Origin: Thiopontia sp964344135
Lineage (GTDB): Bacteria > Pseudomonadota > Gammaproteobacteria > GCF-002020875
Direction of reading: 5' to 3'
Assembly (NCBI GenBank): GCA_964344135.1
Contig: CAYFMF010000025.1
Location: 1-24,417 of the forward strand
Length of the DNA: 24,417 bases
Part shown: one piece after another, positions 7,607-15,537 of the stretch
Position numbering within the stretch: position 1 is the stretch's first letter
How the letters are laid out: the number at the start of each line of letters is the position of its first letter
Position numbers and translations under genes: made by a program
Notes under the pieces: generated by a model
The model's database searches: none
What the model saw: only the letters and a program-made list of their open reading frames with translations
Told to the model about the DNA's origin: nothing

Positions 7607-7634
7607 CTTGATTTCTGAAAAATATCCTCCATAA
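7607..7634 (+). promoter_or_regulatory. Predicted sigma32 (heat-shock) promoter of hsp20
   Basis: CTTGAT (7607-7612), a 14-nt spacer and CTCCATAA (7627-7634) match the sigma32 consensus CTTGAA-N12-14-CCCCATNT at five of six and six of seven specified positions. It starts 3 nt after the rpiA terminator and gives an hsp20 leader of about 45 nt. An RpoH-dependent promoter fits an Hsp20 gene. Confidence 0.65.
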
Positions 7635-7683
7635 ATAGGGTAAGGGAGAGATTGCCATCAATTATTCATAGAGGAGAAAAGCC

Positions 7684-8130
7684 ATGAGAGACCTACTAAA
7701 CGTACCCAGCAGCTTCTTTAAGCCCAACCTGTTTGACGAGCTTTTTGATGGGTTCTTCTACCCCCAGGAGAGGGAGGAGCGCTCTGTATCCAACCTGTTG
7801 ATCCCGCTGGCAGATATTGTAGAGACTGAGTACGCATACAGCGTTCGTGTCGAGCTACCGGGACTGAAGAAGGATGATGTCAACATCAACTTCAACAACA
7901 ACACGTTGACCATCTCTGGAGAGAGCACCACCTCGGATAAGGAGGCGAAGGAGGGCAAGGTGATCCACCAGGAGCGCCACCAGAGAAGTTACCGCAGAAC
8001 CATGCGTGTACCCCGCCATGTCGATATTGAAAACATCCATGCCGAGTTCAAGGATGGCCTGCTCGAGGTTGTACTTCCGAAAATCGAGGATGGTGACAAG
8101 GGCAGTGAGGTTGAGATCAAGGTCAAGTAG
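7684..8130 (+). CDS. Hsp20/alpha-crystallin small heat-shock protein
   Basis: This is a 148-aa ATP-independent holdase that binds unfolding proteins as large oligomers in the cytoplasm. The alpha-crystallin domain spans about 40-135, with VELPGLKKDDV (56-66) at its start and the signature FKDGLLEVVLPK (122-133) at its end. The N-terminal arm is Phe-rich (FF, FDGFF), as usual for substrate binding. The C-terminal IKV (145-147) is the I-x-I/V-type tail that docks between dimers. GAGGAG at 7671-7676 is an optimal ribosome binding site. The gene stands alone behind a sigma32-like promoter and converges on the FAD oxidoreductase gene. Confidence 0.93.
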   Translation: MRDLLNVPSSFFKPNLFDELFDGFFYPQEREERSVSNLLIPLADIVETEYAYSVRVELPGLKKDDVNINFNNNTLTISGESTTSDKEAKEGKVIHQERHQRSYRRTMRVPRHVDIENIHAEFKDGLLEVVLPKIEDGDKGSEVEIKVK

Positions 8131-8215
8131 CCACCAGCCTCAGCCATCAACAATCCGGAGCGGGCTGGCACGACAGGGCTAGAGGCCAGAATCTAGCTAC
8201 ATGGAGCAGGAGGGG

Positions 8216-11200
8216 TCAGAGCAGTACCTGCTCCATGCCACCGCCACTCACCTGGTCCAGGAACTGCTGCTGCCACTGTTCACCGTGCAGCCTCTTTACC
8301 AGCTCCACCACCAGATAGTCCACCTCCAGACCGGTGCTCTCCTGGTAGCGAATCAGCCCCTGCTGGCAGGAGGGGCAGGAGGTGAGAATCTTCTCTACGC
8401 TGCCCAGGTCACTGATCCCCTTTTTCAGCTCCTGCTCTTTTCTGAACTTCACCTGCGTTGCAATATCGGGACGGGTAACGGCAAAGGTTCCCGACTCACC
8501 ACAGCACCTGTCAGAGAGCTGTACCTTGGAGCCGGTTAGCCCTGATGCCACCTGGACAGGGTCCAGCTGCTTCATCGGGCTGTGGCATGGATCGTGGAAG
8601 AGGTAATTTTCACCACCCGCCTCCATCCTGACCCCCTTCTCCAGAAGATACTCATGGATATCAAGCAGGCGGCAGCCGGGGAAGATCTTCTCAAACTCAT
8701 ACTGCATCAGCTGATCCATGCAGGTACCACAGGAGACCAGCACGCTCTTGATGTCGAGATAGTTGAGGGTGTTGGCGATACGGTGGAAGAGGATGCGGTT
8801 GCCCATCGAGATCTGATGCCCCCTCTCCTCATCGCCAGAGGCACGCTGCGGATAGCCGCAACAGAGGTATCCCGGTGGCAGAACGGTCTGCACATTGAGC
8901 GAATAGAGCATACTGAGTGAGGCCATCTCAACCTCTCCAAAGAGACGCTCCGAGCCACAGCCCGGGAAGTAGAAAACGGCCTCCGATTCGGTTGTTGTGG
9001 TCTCCGGGTCTCTCAGCACCGGGACATATCTTCGATCCTCGATTCCCAGCAGCGCCCTGGGGCTCTTCTGCGCCATGCTACCCGGCATCGGGCGATGAAA
9101 GAACTGAACCAGCTGCCCCCTGATCTCCGGCTTGCCGGTTGTGGCAGCAGGGCGCTTCTGCCGTTTCAGCAGCCCTGCACCACGCATCAACTGGTGACCC
9201 AGCCGCTGCAGCGCATAGCTCCATGTCACCAGCCCGGTACGCATAATCCTGATCAGGCGTGGATCGGTCACATTGAGGAACTGCATCGAGATCCATCCCA
9301 CCGGCTTGAACCACCGCTTGTGCTGACGCTTGAGGATGGTGCGCATCTGCACGGTAACATCGCCAAAGTCGATATTGACCGGACAGGGTGTTACGCATCG
9401 ATGACAGATGGTGCAGTGGTCTGCCACATCGTTCATCTCCTCGAAGTGGCGCAGCGAGATCCCGCGACGGGTCTGCTCCTCATAGAGCACCGCCTCGATC
9501 ATCAGGCCGGTTGCCAGGATCTTGTTGCGCGGGGAGTAGAGCAGGTTGGCAGCTGGAACATGGGTGGTACAGACCGGCTTGCACTTTCCACAGCGCAGGC
9601 AGTCCTTCACCATCTGGTTGAGTTCGCCCAGTTCGTTGGCCTCGAGGATCAGCGCCTCCTGCGCCAGCAGCTGCAGCGAAGGGGTATAGGCATCCTCCAG
9701 CCCCGATCCCGACAGCAGCTTGCCGCGGTTGAAGTGCCCCTCCGGGTCAATCTGCTCCTTGTAGCCCCGGAAGGCCTCAATCTCCTTCCGGTCCAGGTAG
9801 TGGATCTTGGTCAACCCAATCCCGTGCTCTCCGGAGATGACCCCGCCCAGTGACTGGGCCAACTCCATGATGCGATCCACAATCCGCTCTGCCTCCTGAA
9901 GCATCTCGTAGTTGTTGGAGTGGACCGGGATATTGGTGTGTACATTCCCATCACCAGCATGCATGTGGGTTGCGACGAAGAGGCGGCGGGACTTGACCTC
10001 CGAGTGAAGTGCATCAAATCGGCCACGCAGTGCCTCCATCTCCTGACCGGAGAAGATCTCCTTCAGTGGGCGCTCCACCTCCCGCTTCCAGGAGACCCGT
10101 AGATCACGACGCTGCAGCAGGCGAAACAGTGTGCGCTCGGCAGAGAGGTCTGGGTCCAGTGCAATGGGAAGAGAGCCGTAGCTGCTCTCCATCTCGTCCA
10201 GAAAGAGCTGCCACCGCTGTTGAACCTGCCCCAGCAGAGAGGCAGCCGCCACCTGCTTGGAGGCGATAATCTCTCGATGCTCCTGGCTGTTGTCTCCTCG
10301 CGCATCCAGCTGGTCGGCCTGCTCCACCAGCTCCAGCAGATCATCCAGACCATCCAGCTTGTTCTGGATCGACTGCTCAATATTGATGCGCTCGATTCCA
10401 TCACCATAATCGGCCAGCCGATCGAGCGGGATCACCACATCCTCATTGATCTTGAAGGCGTTGGTGTGGGCCGCAATGGCCGCTGTACGGGAGCGGTCGA
10501 GCCAGAAGCTGCGACGCGCCTCCGGACTGATGGCGACAAACCCCTCCGCGCCACGCTGCTCCGCTGCAGCAATCACCGCATCAATCGCATTTTTCAGGGC
10601 CTCTTCCGTCTCTCCACCAATATCGGCCAGCAGGACCATTCTCGGGAGGTCGGGTCGTGCCGCCTTGGTGCTGTACTTGACCGCCTTGACATAGCGTTCA
10701 TCGAGATGCTCCAGCCCCGCCAGCACCACATCAGGACTCTGCTTCAGGATCTCGATCGTCTCGACAATTGCGGGGACCGCCAGATGGAGATCGGGATCGA
10801 AGAACTCAAGACAGAGGGTCTGCAGATGAGGAGACTGCCGATGGAGCAGAAAAACGGCCGAGGTGATGAGGCCATCACACCCCTCCTTTTGCGCGCCCGG
10901 AAGCCCCGCAAGAAACTTGTTGGTGACATCCTTCCCCAGACCGGGGCGACGCAGCTGCTCCGATGGGATCTGCAGTATCTTCGGCTCACCCCTGGGGGTC
11001 ACCCCATCCTTCTCGTAATGGTGAACCTGAAACTCCGCATAGGGCTGATCATGGAGCTTCCCAAGGTTGTGGTTGAGGCGCTCCACCACCAGCCACTCCG
11101 CCTGCGGGGTCACCATCTTCCAGGAGAGCAGATTGTCGAGGGTCGTCCCCCATCGCACCGCCTTCTTGCCACCGGCATTCATTGCGATATTGCCGCCGAT

Positions 11201-12031
11201 TGTGGAGGCATCCTGCGAGGTGGGGTCCACCGCAAAGGCGAGACCCGCAGCCTCTGCCGCCTCACTGACCCTGCGGGTGACCACCCCCGCCTCCACGTTG
11301 ATGGTGGAGACAGCCCCCTCTACCCCGGAAACGGCCTGCTGCTGTACCGAGCCAAGCCGCTCCAGCCGCTCCACATTGATGACGACACTGTCAGCCTCCA
11401 GTGGCACCGCACTGCCGGTATAACCGGTGCCACCGCCACGAGGGATGATGGTGAGACCGAGACCAATAGAGGCCTCCACCACATCGCGAACCTCCTGCTC
11501 GCTGTCTGGGGTAACCACCAGAAAGGGGAACTCGACACGCCAGTCCGAGGCATCGGTGGCATGGGAGACACGGGCCAGTCCATCAAACTGGATGTTGTCT
11601 CTGCGGGTGACTCTGGAGAGGTGGCGAACACTCTTCTTGCGCAGACGCTCCTGACAGCCAATCCATGACTCGAACTCATCCACCGCCTCGCGGGTCTTTT
11701 CGGCAAGTTGCAGCGCCAGCTTGTTTCCATCGGCACGACTGACAATCTGGTCCAGACGGTGGTTGAGCGCATCGACCAGCAGGGTGCGGCGTTTGATGTT
11801 CTCGATCAGGTCATCCTGAATATAGGGGTTGCGGCGCACCACCCAGATATCCCCCAGCACCTCGAACAGCATACGGGCCGAACGCCCGGTCTGACGCTGT
11901 CCACGCAACTCGTTGAGCACCTCCCACATCTCCTCTCCGAGGAAGCGGATGATGATCTCCCGATCCGAGAAGGAGGTGTAGTTGTAGGGAATCTCCCGAA
12001 TTCTGTGGGGGGACGTTTTGCTGCCACTCAT
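8216..12031 (-). CDS. FAD-linked oxidase / Fe-S oxidoreductase fusion (DUF3683 type; 2-hydroxyacid dehydrogenase-like)
   Basis: The 1271-aa protein joins several modules. Residues 1-125 are the DUF3683-type N-terminus. A PCMH FAD-binding domain (about 165-310) contains PRGGGTGYTGSAVPL (197-211). An FAD-oxidase C-terminal domain runs to about 780, with HMHAGDGNVH (689-698) and GEHGIGLTK (734-742). A two-[4Fe-4S] ferredoxin region has CLRCGKCKPVC (811-821) and CTICHRCVTPC (873-883). Two CCG domains carry C1057-C1058-G and C1176-C1177-G. This is the GlcD/GlcF or D-lactate dehydrogenase type in one chain: a 2-hydroxyacid is oxidised at FAD and electrons pass through the clusters, probably to quinone. 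The substrate (D-lactate, glycolate or D-2-hydroxyglutarate) cannot be read from sequence. All cluster cysteines appear intact. The Shine-Dalgarno is poor. It follows the cob operon terminator by 40 nt. Confidence 0.9.
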   Translation of the reverse strand: MSGSKTSPHRIREIPYNYTSFSDREIIIRFLGEEMWEVLNELRGQRQTGRSARMLFEVLGDIWVVRRNPYIQDDLIENIKRRTLLVDALNHRLDQIVSRADGNKLALQLAEKTREAVDEFESWIGCQERLRKKSVRHLSRVTRRDNIQFDGLARVSHATDASDWRVEFPFLVVTPDSEQEVRDVVEASIGLGLTIIPRGGGTGYTGSAVPLEADSVVINVERLERLGSVQQQAVSGVEGAVSTINVEAGVVTRRVSEAAEAAGLAFAVDPTSQDASTIGGNIAMNAGGKKAVRWGTTLDNLLSWKMVTPQAEWLVVERLNHNLGKLHDQPYAEFQVHHYEKDGVTPRGEPKILQIPSEQLRRPGLGKDVTNKFLAGLPGAQKEGCDGLITSAVFLLHRQSPHLQTLCLEFFDPDLHLAVPAIVETIEILKQSPDVVLAGLEHLDERYVKAVKYSTKAARPDLPRMVLLADIGGETEEALKNAIDAVIAAAEQRGAEGFVAISPEARRSFWLDRSRTAAIAAHTNAFKINEDVVIPLDRLADYGDGIERINIEQSIQNKLDGLDDLLELVEQADQLDARGDNSQEHREIIASKQVAAASLLGQVQQRWQLFLDEMESSYGSLPIALDPDLSAERTLFRLLQRRDLRVSWKREVERPLKEIFSGQEMEALRGRFDALHSEVKSRRLFVATHMHAGDGNVHTNIPVHSNNYEMLQEAERIVDRIMELAQSLGGVISGEHGIGLTKIHYLDRKEIEAFRGYKEQIDPEGHFNRGKLLSGSGLEDAYTPSLQLLAQEALILEANELGELNQMVKDCLRCGKCKPVCTTHVPAANLLYSPRNKILATGLMIEAVLYEEQTRRGISLRHFEEMNDVADHCTICHRCVTPCPVNIDFGDVTVQMRTILKRQHKRWFKPVGWISMQFLNVTDPRLIRIMRTGLVTWSYALQRLGHQLMRGAGLLKRQKRPAATTGKPEIRGQLVQFFHRPMPGSMAQKSPRALLGIEDRRYVPVLRDPETTTTESEAVFYFPGCGSERLFGEVEMASLSMLYSLNVQTVLPPGYLCCGYPQRASGDEERGHQISMGNRILFHRIANTLNYLDIKSVLVSCGTCMDQLMQYEFEKIFPGCRLLDIHEYLLEKGVRMEAGGENYLFHDPCHSPMKQLDPVQVASGLTGSKVQLSDRCCGESGTFAVTRPDIATQVKFRKEQELKKGISDLGSVEKILTSCPSCQQGLIRYQESTGLEVDYLVVELVKRLHGEQWQQQFLDQVSGGGMEQVLL

Positions 12032-12070
12032 GGATCGCTATGATAACGCAGCGGATAAGACAGGTGCCCC

Positions 12071-12109
12071 AAAAATAAAAACGGCTTCTGAAATCTCTTT
12101 CGGAAGCCG
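12071..12109 (-). terminator. Rho-independent terminator on the minus strand
   Basis: On the minus strand a 12-bp stem, CGGCTTCCGAAA pairing with TTTCAGAAGCCG (one G-U pair) around a GAGA loop, is followed by TTTTTATTTTT. It is one of the strongest terminators in the window. It lies 180 nt after the cobJ stop codon and 40 nt before the FAD oxidoreductase start. It can therefore end both the cobalamin operon and the small RNA candidate that begins near 12203. Confidence 0.88.
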
Positions 12110-12203
12110 CAATGTTGCCCTTTGATGGTTATTATTATTGTGATCTTTTTATTTTTCTTCTTTGGTATTCCGGTACTGTCTGGTTACTCCTCCAAGTACG
12201 CGG
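12071..12203 (-). ncRNA. Candidate intergenic small RNA with GGA-loop hairpin
   Basis: A strong promoter (12210-12238) and a strong terminator (12071-12109), both on the minus strand, bracket a predicted transcript of about 130 nt with no plausible reading frame. Its 5' end can fold at 12203-12170: CCG(C)GTACT-TGG pairs with CCA-GAC-AGTAC-CGG, leaving AGGAGUAA in the loop. A GGA in a hairpin loop is the binding pattern of CsrA/RsmA proteins. A single-stranded A-rich stretch follows, then the terminator stem with its U-tail, a layout typical of Hfq-bound small RNAs. The family is not one I recognise. Alternatives are a leader of the FAD oxidoreductase mRNA with read-through, or a 3' UTR of the cob operon. 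Confidence 0.45.
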
Positions 12204-12209
12204 ACGGTC

Positions 12210-12238
12210 AATATATGTGCTCCAATAATGGTTGTCAA
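12210..12238 (-). promoter_or_regulatory. Predicted strong sigma70-type promoter for the small RNA candidate
   Basis: Read on the minus strand, TTGACA (12238-12233), an ideal 17-nt spacer and TATATT (12215-12210) follow one another. This is the best sigma70 match I found in the window. It begins 51 nt downstream of the cobJ stop codon, so it is not needed for the cob genes and must drive something between there and the FAD oxidoreductase. Confidence 0.6.
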
Positions 12239-12288
12239 CTCTTTGTTTTTATTATCATTTAATAAGAATATCCTAATATAGTGGTTGG

Positions 12289-13626
12289 TTATTGAACAAA
12301 CGTTTCCCAGTCACCAAGAAACTTCCTCTCTCCATTCAAATCAAAGTTTCCAGACTCTCTTGCCAACAGGATATGGAAGAGAACATTACCCTGGCTGTTC
12401 AAACAATAGAGTCCCCGCTGCGTCTCACCACGCTGAGAGAACCAGACCTGAGCCACCTTGACCCAGTGAACATGAAGATGAAACTGCTCCTGCTCCAGAC
12501 TCAACCACTCCCCCTTCAACTGCAACTGGACCGCATCCCCAAGTAGCTCAGAAACCGCCCCAGCCTCTGAACGCACAACCATACGAACCACTCCCCATCC
12601 AGCTACAGCCTGTACGGCATCCAGCAGGGAGGAGTCATCCACCCTGGCTACACTGAATTTCCCGGCACGATCCTCCTCACTCTGACCAGCAATCGCCAGC
12701 AGGATCTCTCCAACTGGCCGTCCAAAATAGTTGGCCACTGCTCGCAGGTTCTTTTCCGGATTCTCTCTCATCCACTCCCGTGCAACCTCACTCCAGCCAT
12801 TGAGCCCCATGCTAAGTGAATGGCCCGCCTTCTCCCCCTCTTTTACACCACCGGTCAGTGCCTCATATTTATTGGAGTACCCTCTTGGGGTCACCATCAA
12901 CCCCTGCTGCATCAATGTGGTTCGGTTTCCGACCAGCACCGTGGTCAGCATCCCAATCTGGTGATCCGCCATTCGGTCCAGTGTTGTCATCTGAATATCC
13001 TCCAGTGCACGATAGGCGGACTTCACAATTGCGACTGGCGTTTGCGGATCCCGATAACGCAGCAGGATCTTCTGAGCCTCAACGATCTGCCCAGTTCTGC
13101 GACCACTCTTGGGGTTGTAGAGTGCCACCACAAAATCACTGGAGGCCACCGCCTCAATCCGGTTGGCGATGGTTGGCCAGGGGGTCAACAGATCAGAGAG
13201 GGAAATGGAGCAGAAGTCATGGGTTAACGGTGCACCCACCAATGAGGCACATGCAGAGAGTGCTGTCACTCCAGGAACCACCTCAACCCGTACCCCCTCT
13301 CCAGGCACCCAGCCAGACTGAAACAGTACCTCATAGGTTGGTCCCGCCATCCCATAGACGCCAATATCCCCGGAGGAGATCAGGGCGACGGTCTTGCCCT
13401 GTCGCGCATGTTCATAGGCCTCAATGCTTCGGTCCACCTCTTCGGTCATCCCCTTGCGGATCACCTCTTTTCCATTCAGCATACCCTTTACCAGCTTGAT
13501 GTAGGTGGAGTAACCAATCACCACATCGGCCTCGGCAATGGCCTCACGCGCTCGAATGGTCATATTGGCCTCATCACCAGGACCAAAGCCAACCAGATAA
13601 ATCTTCCCTTTTTGACTCTCTTTCAC
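12289..13626 (-). CDS. cobJ: Precorrin-3B C17-methyltransferase fused to a HemS/HutX-like domain
   Basis: Residues 1-255 are a complete CobJ/CbiH methyltransferase: VGFGPGDE (12-19), ISSGDIGVYGMAG (83-95), VVPGVTALSA (116-125) and LYNPKSGRR (169-177). It methylates C17 and contracts the corrin ring. Normal members are about 240-260 aa; this one has 445. The extra domain (about 275-445) begins with a NPEKNLRAVANYFG helix and has AGWGVVRMVV (342-351) and SELLGD (359-364), then a His-rich strand HLHVHW (383-388) and LYCLNSQGNVLFHILLAR (406-423). That order matches the HemS/ChuX/HutX haem-binding fold, with the WGxV, E-x-x-G and FxxxG-type strands. A role in holding a tetrapyrrole intermediate is inference. 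The start is GTG, 3 nt after cbiG, with AGG upstream. It is the last cob gene. Confidence 0.9.
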   Translation of the reverse strand: MKESQKGKIYLVGFGPGDEANMTIRAREAIAEADVVIGYSTYIKLVKGMLNGKEVIRKGMTEEVDRSIEAYEHARQGKTVALISSGDIGVYGMAGPTYEVLFQSGWVPGEGVRVEVVPGVTALSACASLVGAPLTHDFCSISLSDLLTPWPTIANRIEAVASSDFVVALYNPKSGRRTGQIVEAQKILLRYRDPQTPVAIVKSAYRALEDIQMTTLDRMADHQIGMLTTVLVGNRTTLMQQGLMVTPRGYSNKYEALTGGVKEGEKAGHSLSMGLNGWSEVAREWMRENPEKNLRAVANYFGRPVGEILLAIAGQSEEDRAGKFSVARVDDSSLLDAVQAVAGWGVVRMVVRSEAGAVSELLGDAVQLQLKGEWLSLEQEQFHLHVHWVKVAQVWFSQRGETQRGLYCLNSQGNVLFHILLARESGNFDLNGERKFLGDWETFVQ

Positions 13627-13629
13627 AAC

Positions 13630-14769
13630 CTATCCACTCTTCTGTTCAATTATCGATACCGTGGCATTTTTTCCATCTTTCCCACGAAATTTGTGTTTTT
13701 CAATCAGCAGTGCATCCATCGCACTCTCTGCAGCCAGAATTGCTGCGGCCTCCGCCACGGCATGGGTTCCCATGTACTTCATTACCACCTCGGATGGGTT
13801 GGGCACCTCAACCTGAGCCAGCTGCTCAGCACTGAAAAAATGAAGTGGGCACCCTCTCTTCTCAGAAAGTTTCAGCAATGCTGCCTCATCACTCTTTTTG
13901 TCGATGGTCGCCATTGCAACCACCTCACTGCTGTTCCGCCCCAGCTGCTGAAGTGCCTGCTGCAGTGCACTCTCCAGGGTCTCCAGCGGGGTATTTCTGT
14001 CGCAGCCCATCCCCGCAATCAGGCCCGGCGGGCGATAGACCACCAGACGCTCACTCAGTTGCTCCCAGAGTGAGGGGGTAATGGCCCGATGGGTGACCCA
14101 GAGTATGGACTTGATCCGCTCTAGATCCACCTGTTCAAAATGGTCATAGAGATGAATATTGGCAGGGAGCGGGCTCTTGCGACTCCACCACTTCCGGCTA
14201 CCCGCCTCCTGTATAAGGGCAATGGGCTCTTCGTTCACCACATCGGCAGAGACCCGGGTAATATTGATTTTTGGTGCCTCAATCGTCCATCCCAGCTCTC
14301 TCCCCAGAATATCAACCGGAATCGTCTTGCCTACATCAGAGGCGGTGGTGACTACCGAGGTCGCATTGAGGCGTACTGCAATCTCTTCTGCAAACTGGTT
14401 GGCACCACCCACATGGCCAGAGAGAACCGGGATCACAAATGCCCCTGCATCATCTACAACAGTCACCCCCGGATCCTCATCCTTGGACTTCAGATGGGGG
14501 GCAATCAGTCTGACCACAGCACCCAGAGAGACAAACAGCAGTAACTGGTCAAAGTCCTCAAAGAGCATCCCCATCTGTGCACGCATTGATCCCTGGTAGA
14601 CCCGTACAGGGTTGGAGAGCTGCTCGACCGAGGAGGCAAACTTCTCTGAGGTAATAACCATTGCAGTAGGCATCTGCTGCGCCAACGCAACCATCTGCTC
14701 GACACCATGTTTGGTAATGGCCACCAGTGCAATGCGAGGTGAACCGACTTCTTCTCTCTCTGCCTGCAT
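13630..14769 (-). CDS. cbiG: Cobalt-precorrin-5A hydrolase CbiG
   Basis: CbiG opens the delta-lactone of cobalt-precorrin-5A and releases acetaldehyde, a step specific to the early-cobalt (anaerobic) route. The 379-aa protein has the N-terminal region with SLGAVVRLIAPHLKSKDEDP (81-100) and SGHVGGANQFAEEIA (117-131), both family hallmarks. A variable middle follows, then the C-terminal CbiG domain opening with GMGCDRNTP (263-271). I chose the ATG at 14769, whose A is the last base of the cobI stop (TGATG overlap), with AGGAAAAAG upstream. A GTG one codon earlier is possible. Confidence 0.93.
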   Translation of the reverse strand: MQAEREEVGSPRIALVAITKHGVEQMVALAQQMPTAMVITSEKFASSVEQLSNPVRVYQGSMRAQMGMLFEDFDQLLLFVSLGAVVRLIAPHLKSKDEDPGVTVVDDAGAFVIPVLSGHVGGANQFAEEIAVRLNATSVVTTASDVGKTIPVDILGRELGWTIEAPKINITRVSADVVNEEPIALIQEAGSRKWWSRKSPLPANIHLYDHFEQVDLERIKSILWVTHRAITPSLWEQLSERLVVYRPPGLIAGMGCDRNTPLETLESALQQALQQLGRNSSEVVAMATIDKKSDEAALLKLSEKRGCPLHFFSAEQLAQVEVPNPSEVVMKYMGTHAVAEAAAILAAESAMDALLIEKHKFRGKDGKNATVSIIEQKSG

Positions 14770-15527
14770 CACTTTTTCCTGCAGCCCCGGATGATCTCTC
14801 CCTTCACCCGACCCGGGTTCTTTACCAGCAGCAGCGAGAGATAGTTGACCTTCTCACCATGCAGTGAGCGCAGATCCCGCACCACCCGCTCATCCGGTGT
14901 CCCCACCCGCTCGATAAAGACCGAATCATCCAGCAACCCTTTCTGTTGCAGCAGATCAATCAGATCATCCAGCAGTGGCTTCACCTTCATCAGCACTAGG
15001 GTGTCAAAATCATCCAGCAGCTTCTCGACAGTGGCGACCCCATACCCTGCCGGGAGGATTGCCAGGGTGTCATCCACCTCAGCAATGGGTTGATCAACCG
15101 ATGCCGCCGCTGCATTAAAGGAGGTGACCCCAGCGACCGTCTCTACCTGGATCGTTGGGTCGACTCCACGAACCGCTCTGGCAAGGTGACCAAAGGTGGA
15201 GTAGGTAGAGGCATCGCCCTCCACCAGAAAGAGCACATCCTTTCCCTCTTTCAGGTACTCCAATACCGTCTCTGCCGCTCGCAGCCAGGCCCTCGAGAGC
15301 TTCTCCAGATCATGGGTCATGGGGAAGAGCAGTGGCGTATGCTCCTGTGGAAGACTCAGTCCGGCTCGCTGCACAATTCCCAGCGCAAAGCTGTCGCTCT
15401 TCTGATTGCGTACCGGATAGCTCCAGACCACTCTATCACTGGTCAACAGCTCCCACCCCCTTCGGGTAATCAGCCCCGGATCTCCCGGTCCCAACGAGAC
15501 CCCCACCAATTTTCCATGCGGTTTCAT
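14769..15527 (-). CDS. cobI: Precorrin-2 C20-methyltransferase
   Basis: CobI/CbiL adds the C20 methyl group to (cobalt-)precorrin-2 from S-adenosylmethionine. The 252-aa length is usual for the family. Signature motifs are the N-terminal SLGPGDPGLITRRG (11-24), VEGDASTYSTFGH (102-114) and VAGVTSFNAAAA (131-142), which form the methyl-donor site between the two lobes. With CbiX, CbiD and CbiG encoded alongside, the substrate is most likely cobalt-factor II/cobalt-precorrin-2. The ATG follows AAGGAAG at a good distance and lies 10 nt after cobL; its stop overlaps the cbiG start. Confidence 0.93.
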   Translation of the reverse strand: MKPHGKLVGVSLGPGDPGLITRRGWELLTSDRVVWSYPVRNQKSDSFALGIVQRAGLSLPQEHTPLLFPMTHDLEKLSRAWLRAAETVLEYLKEGKDVLFLVEGDASTYSTFGHLARAVRGVDPTIQVETVAGVTSFNAAAASVDQPIAEVDDTLAILPAGYGVATVEKLLDDFDTLVLMKVKPLLDDLIDLLQQKGLLDDSVFIERVGTPDERVVRDLRSLHGEKVNYLSLLLVKNPGRVKGEIIRGCRKK

Positions 15528-15537
15528 CCAAACTTCC

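Noticed and set aside
8178..8197. GCTAGA / TCTAGC inverted repeat between hsp20 and the oxidoreductase
   Set aside because: A 6-bp stem with an 8-base loop and no U-tract on either strand is too weak to call a terminator.
10220..11668. 482-codon plus-strand open frame
   Set aside because: It lies fully antisense to the FAD/Fe-S oxidoreductase, whose motifs are intact. The translated product is His/Arg/Leu-rich without any domain.
12125..12262. Plus-strand 45-codon open frame with a hydrophobic N-terminus and two cysteines
   Set aside because: It has no ribosome binding site and lies antisense to a well-supported minus-strand promoter, small RNA candidate and terminator. AT-rich DNA readily yields Ile/Phe-rich frames, so it is most likely chance.
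12289..12810. CobJ extension as a CbiG domain or ferredoxin-type domain
   Set aside because: A separate intact cbiG lies next to it, and the extension has only one cysteine (in LYCLN), so neither a CbiG fusion nor an Fe-S domain fits.
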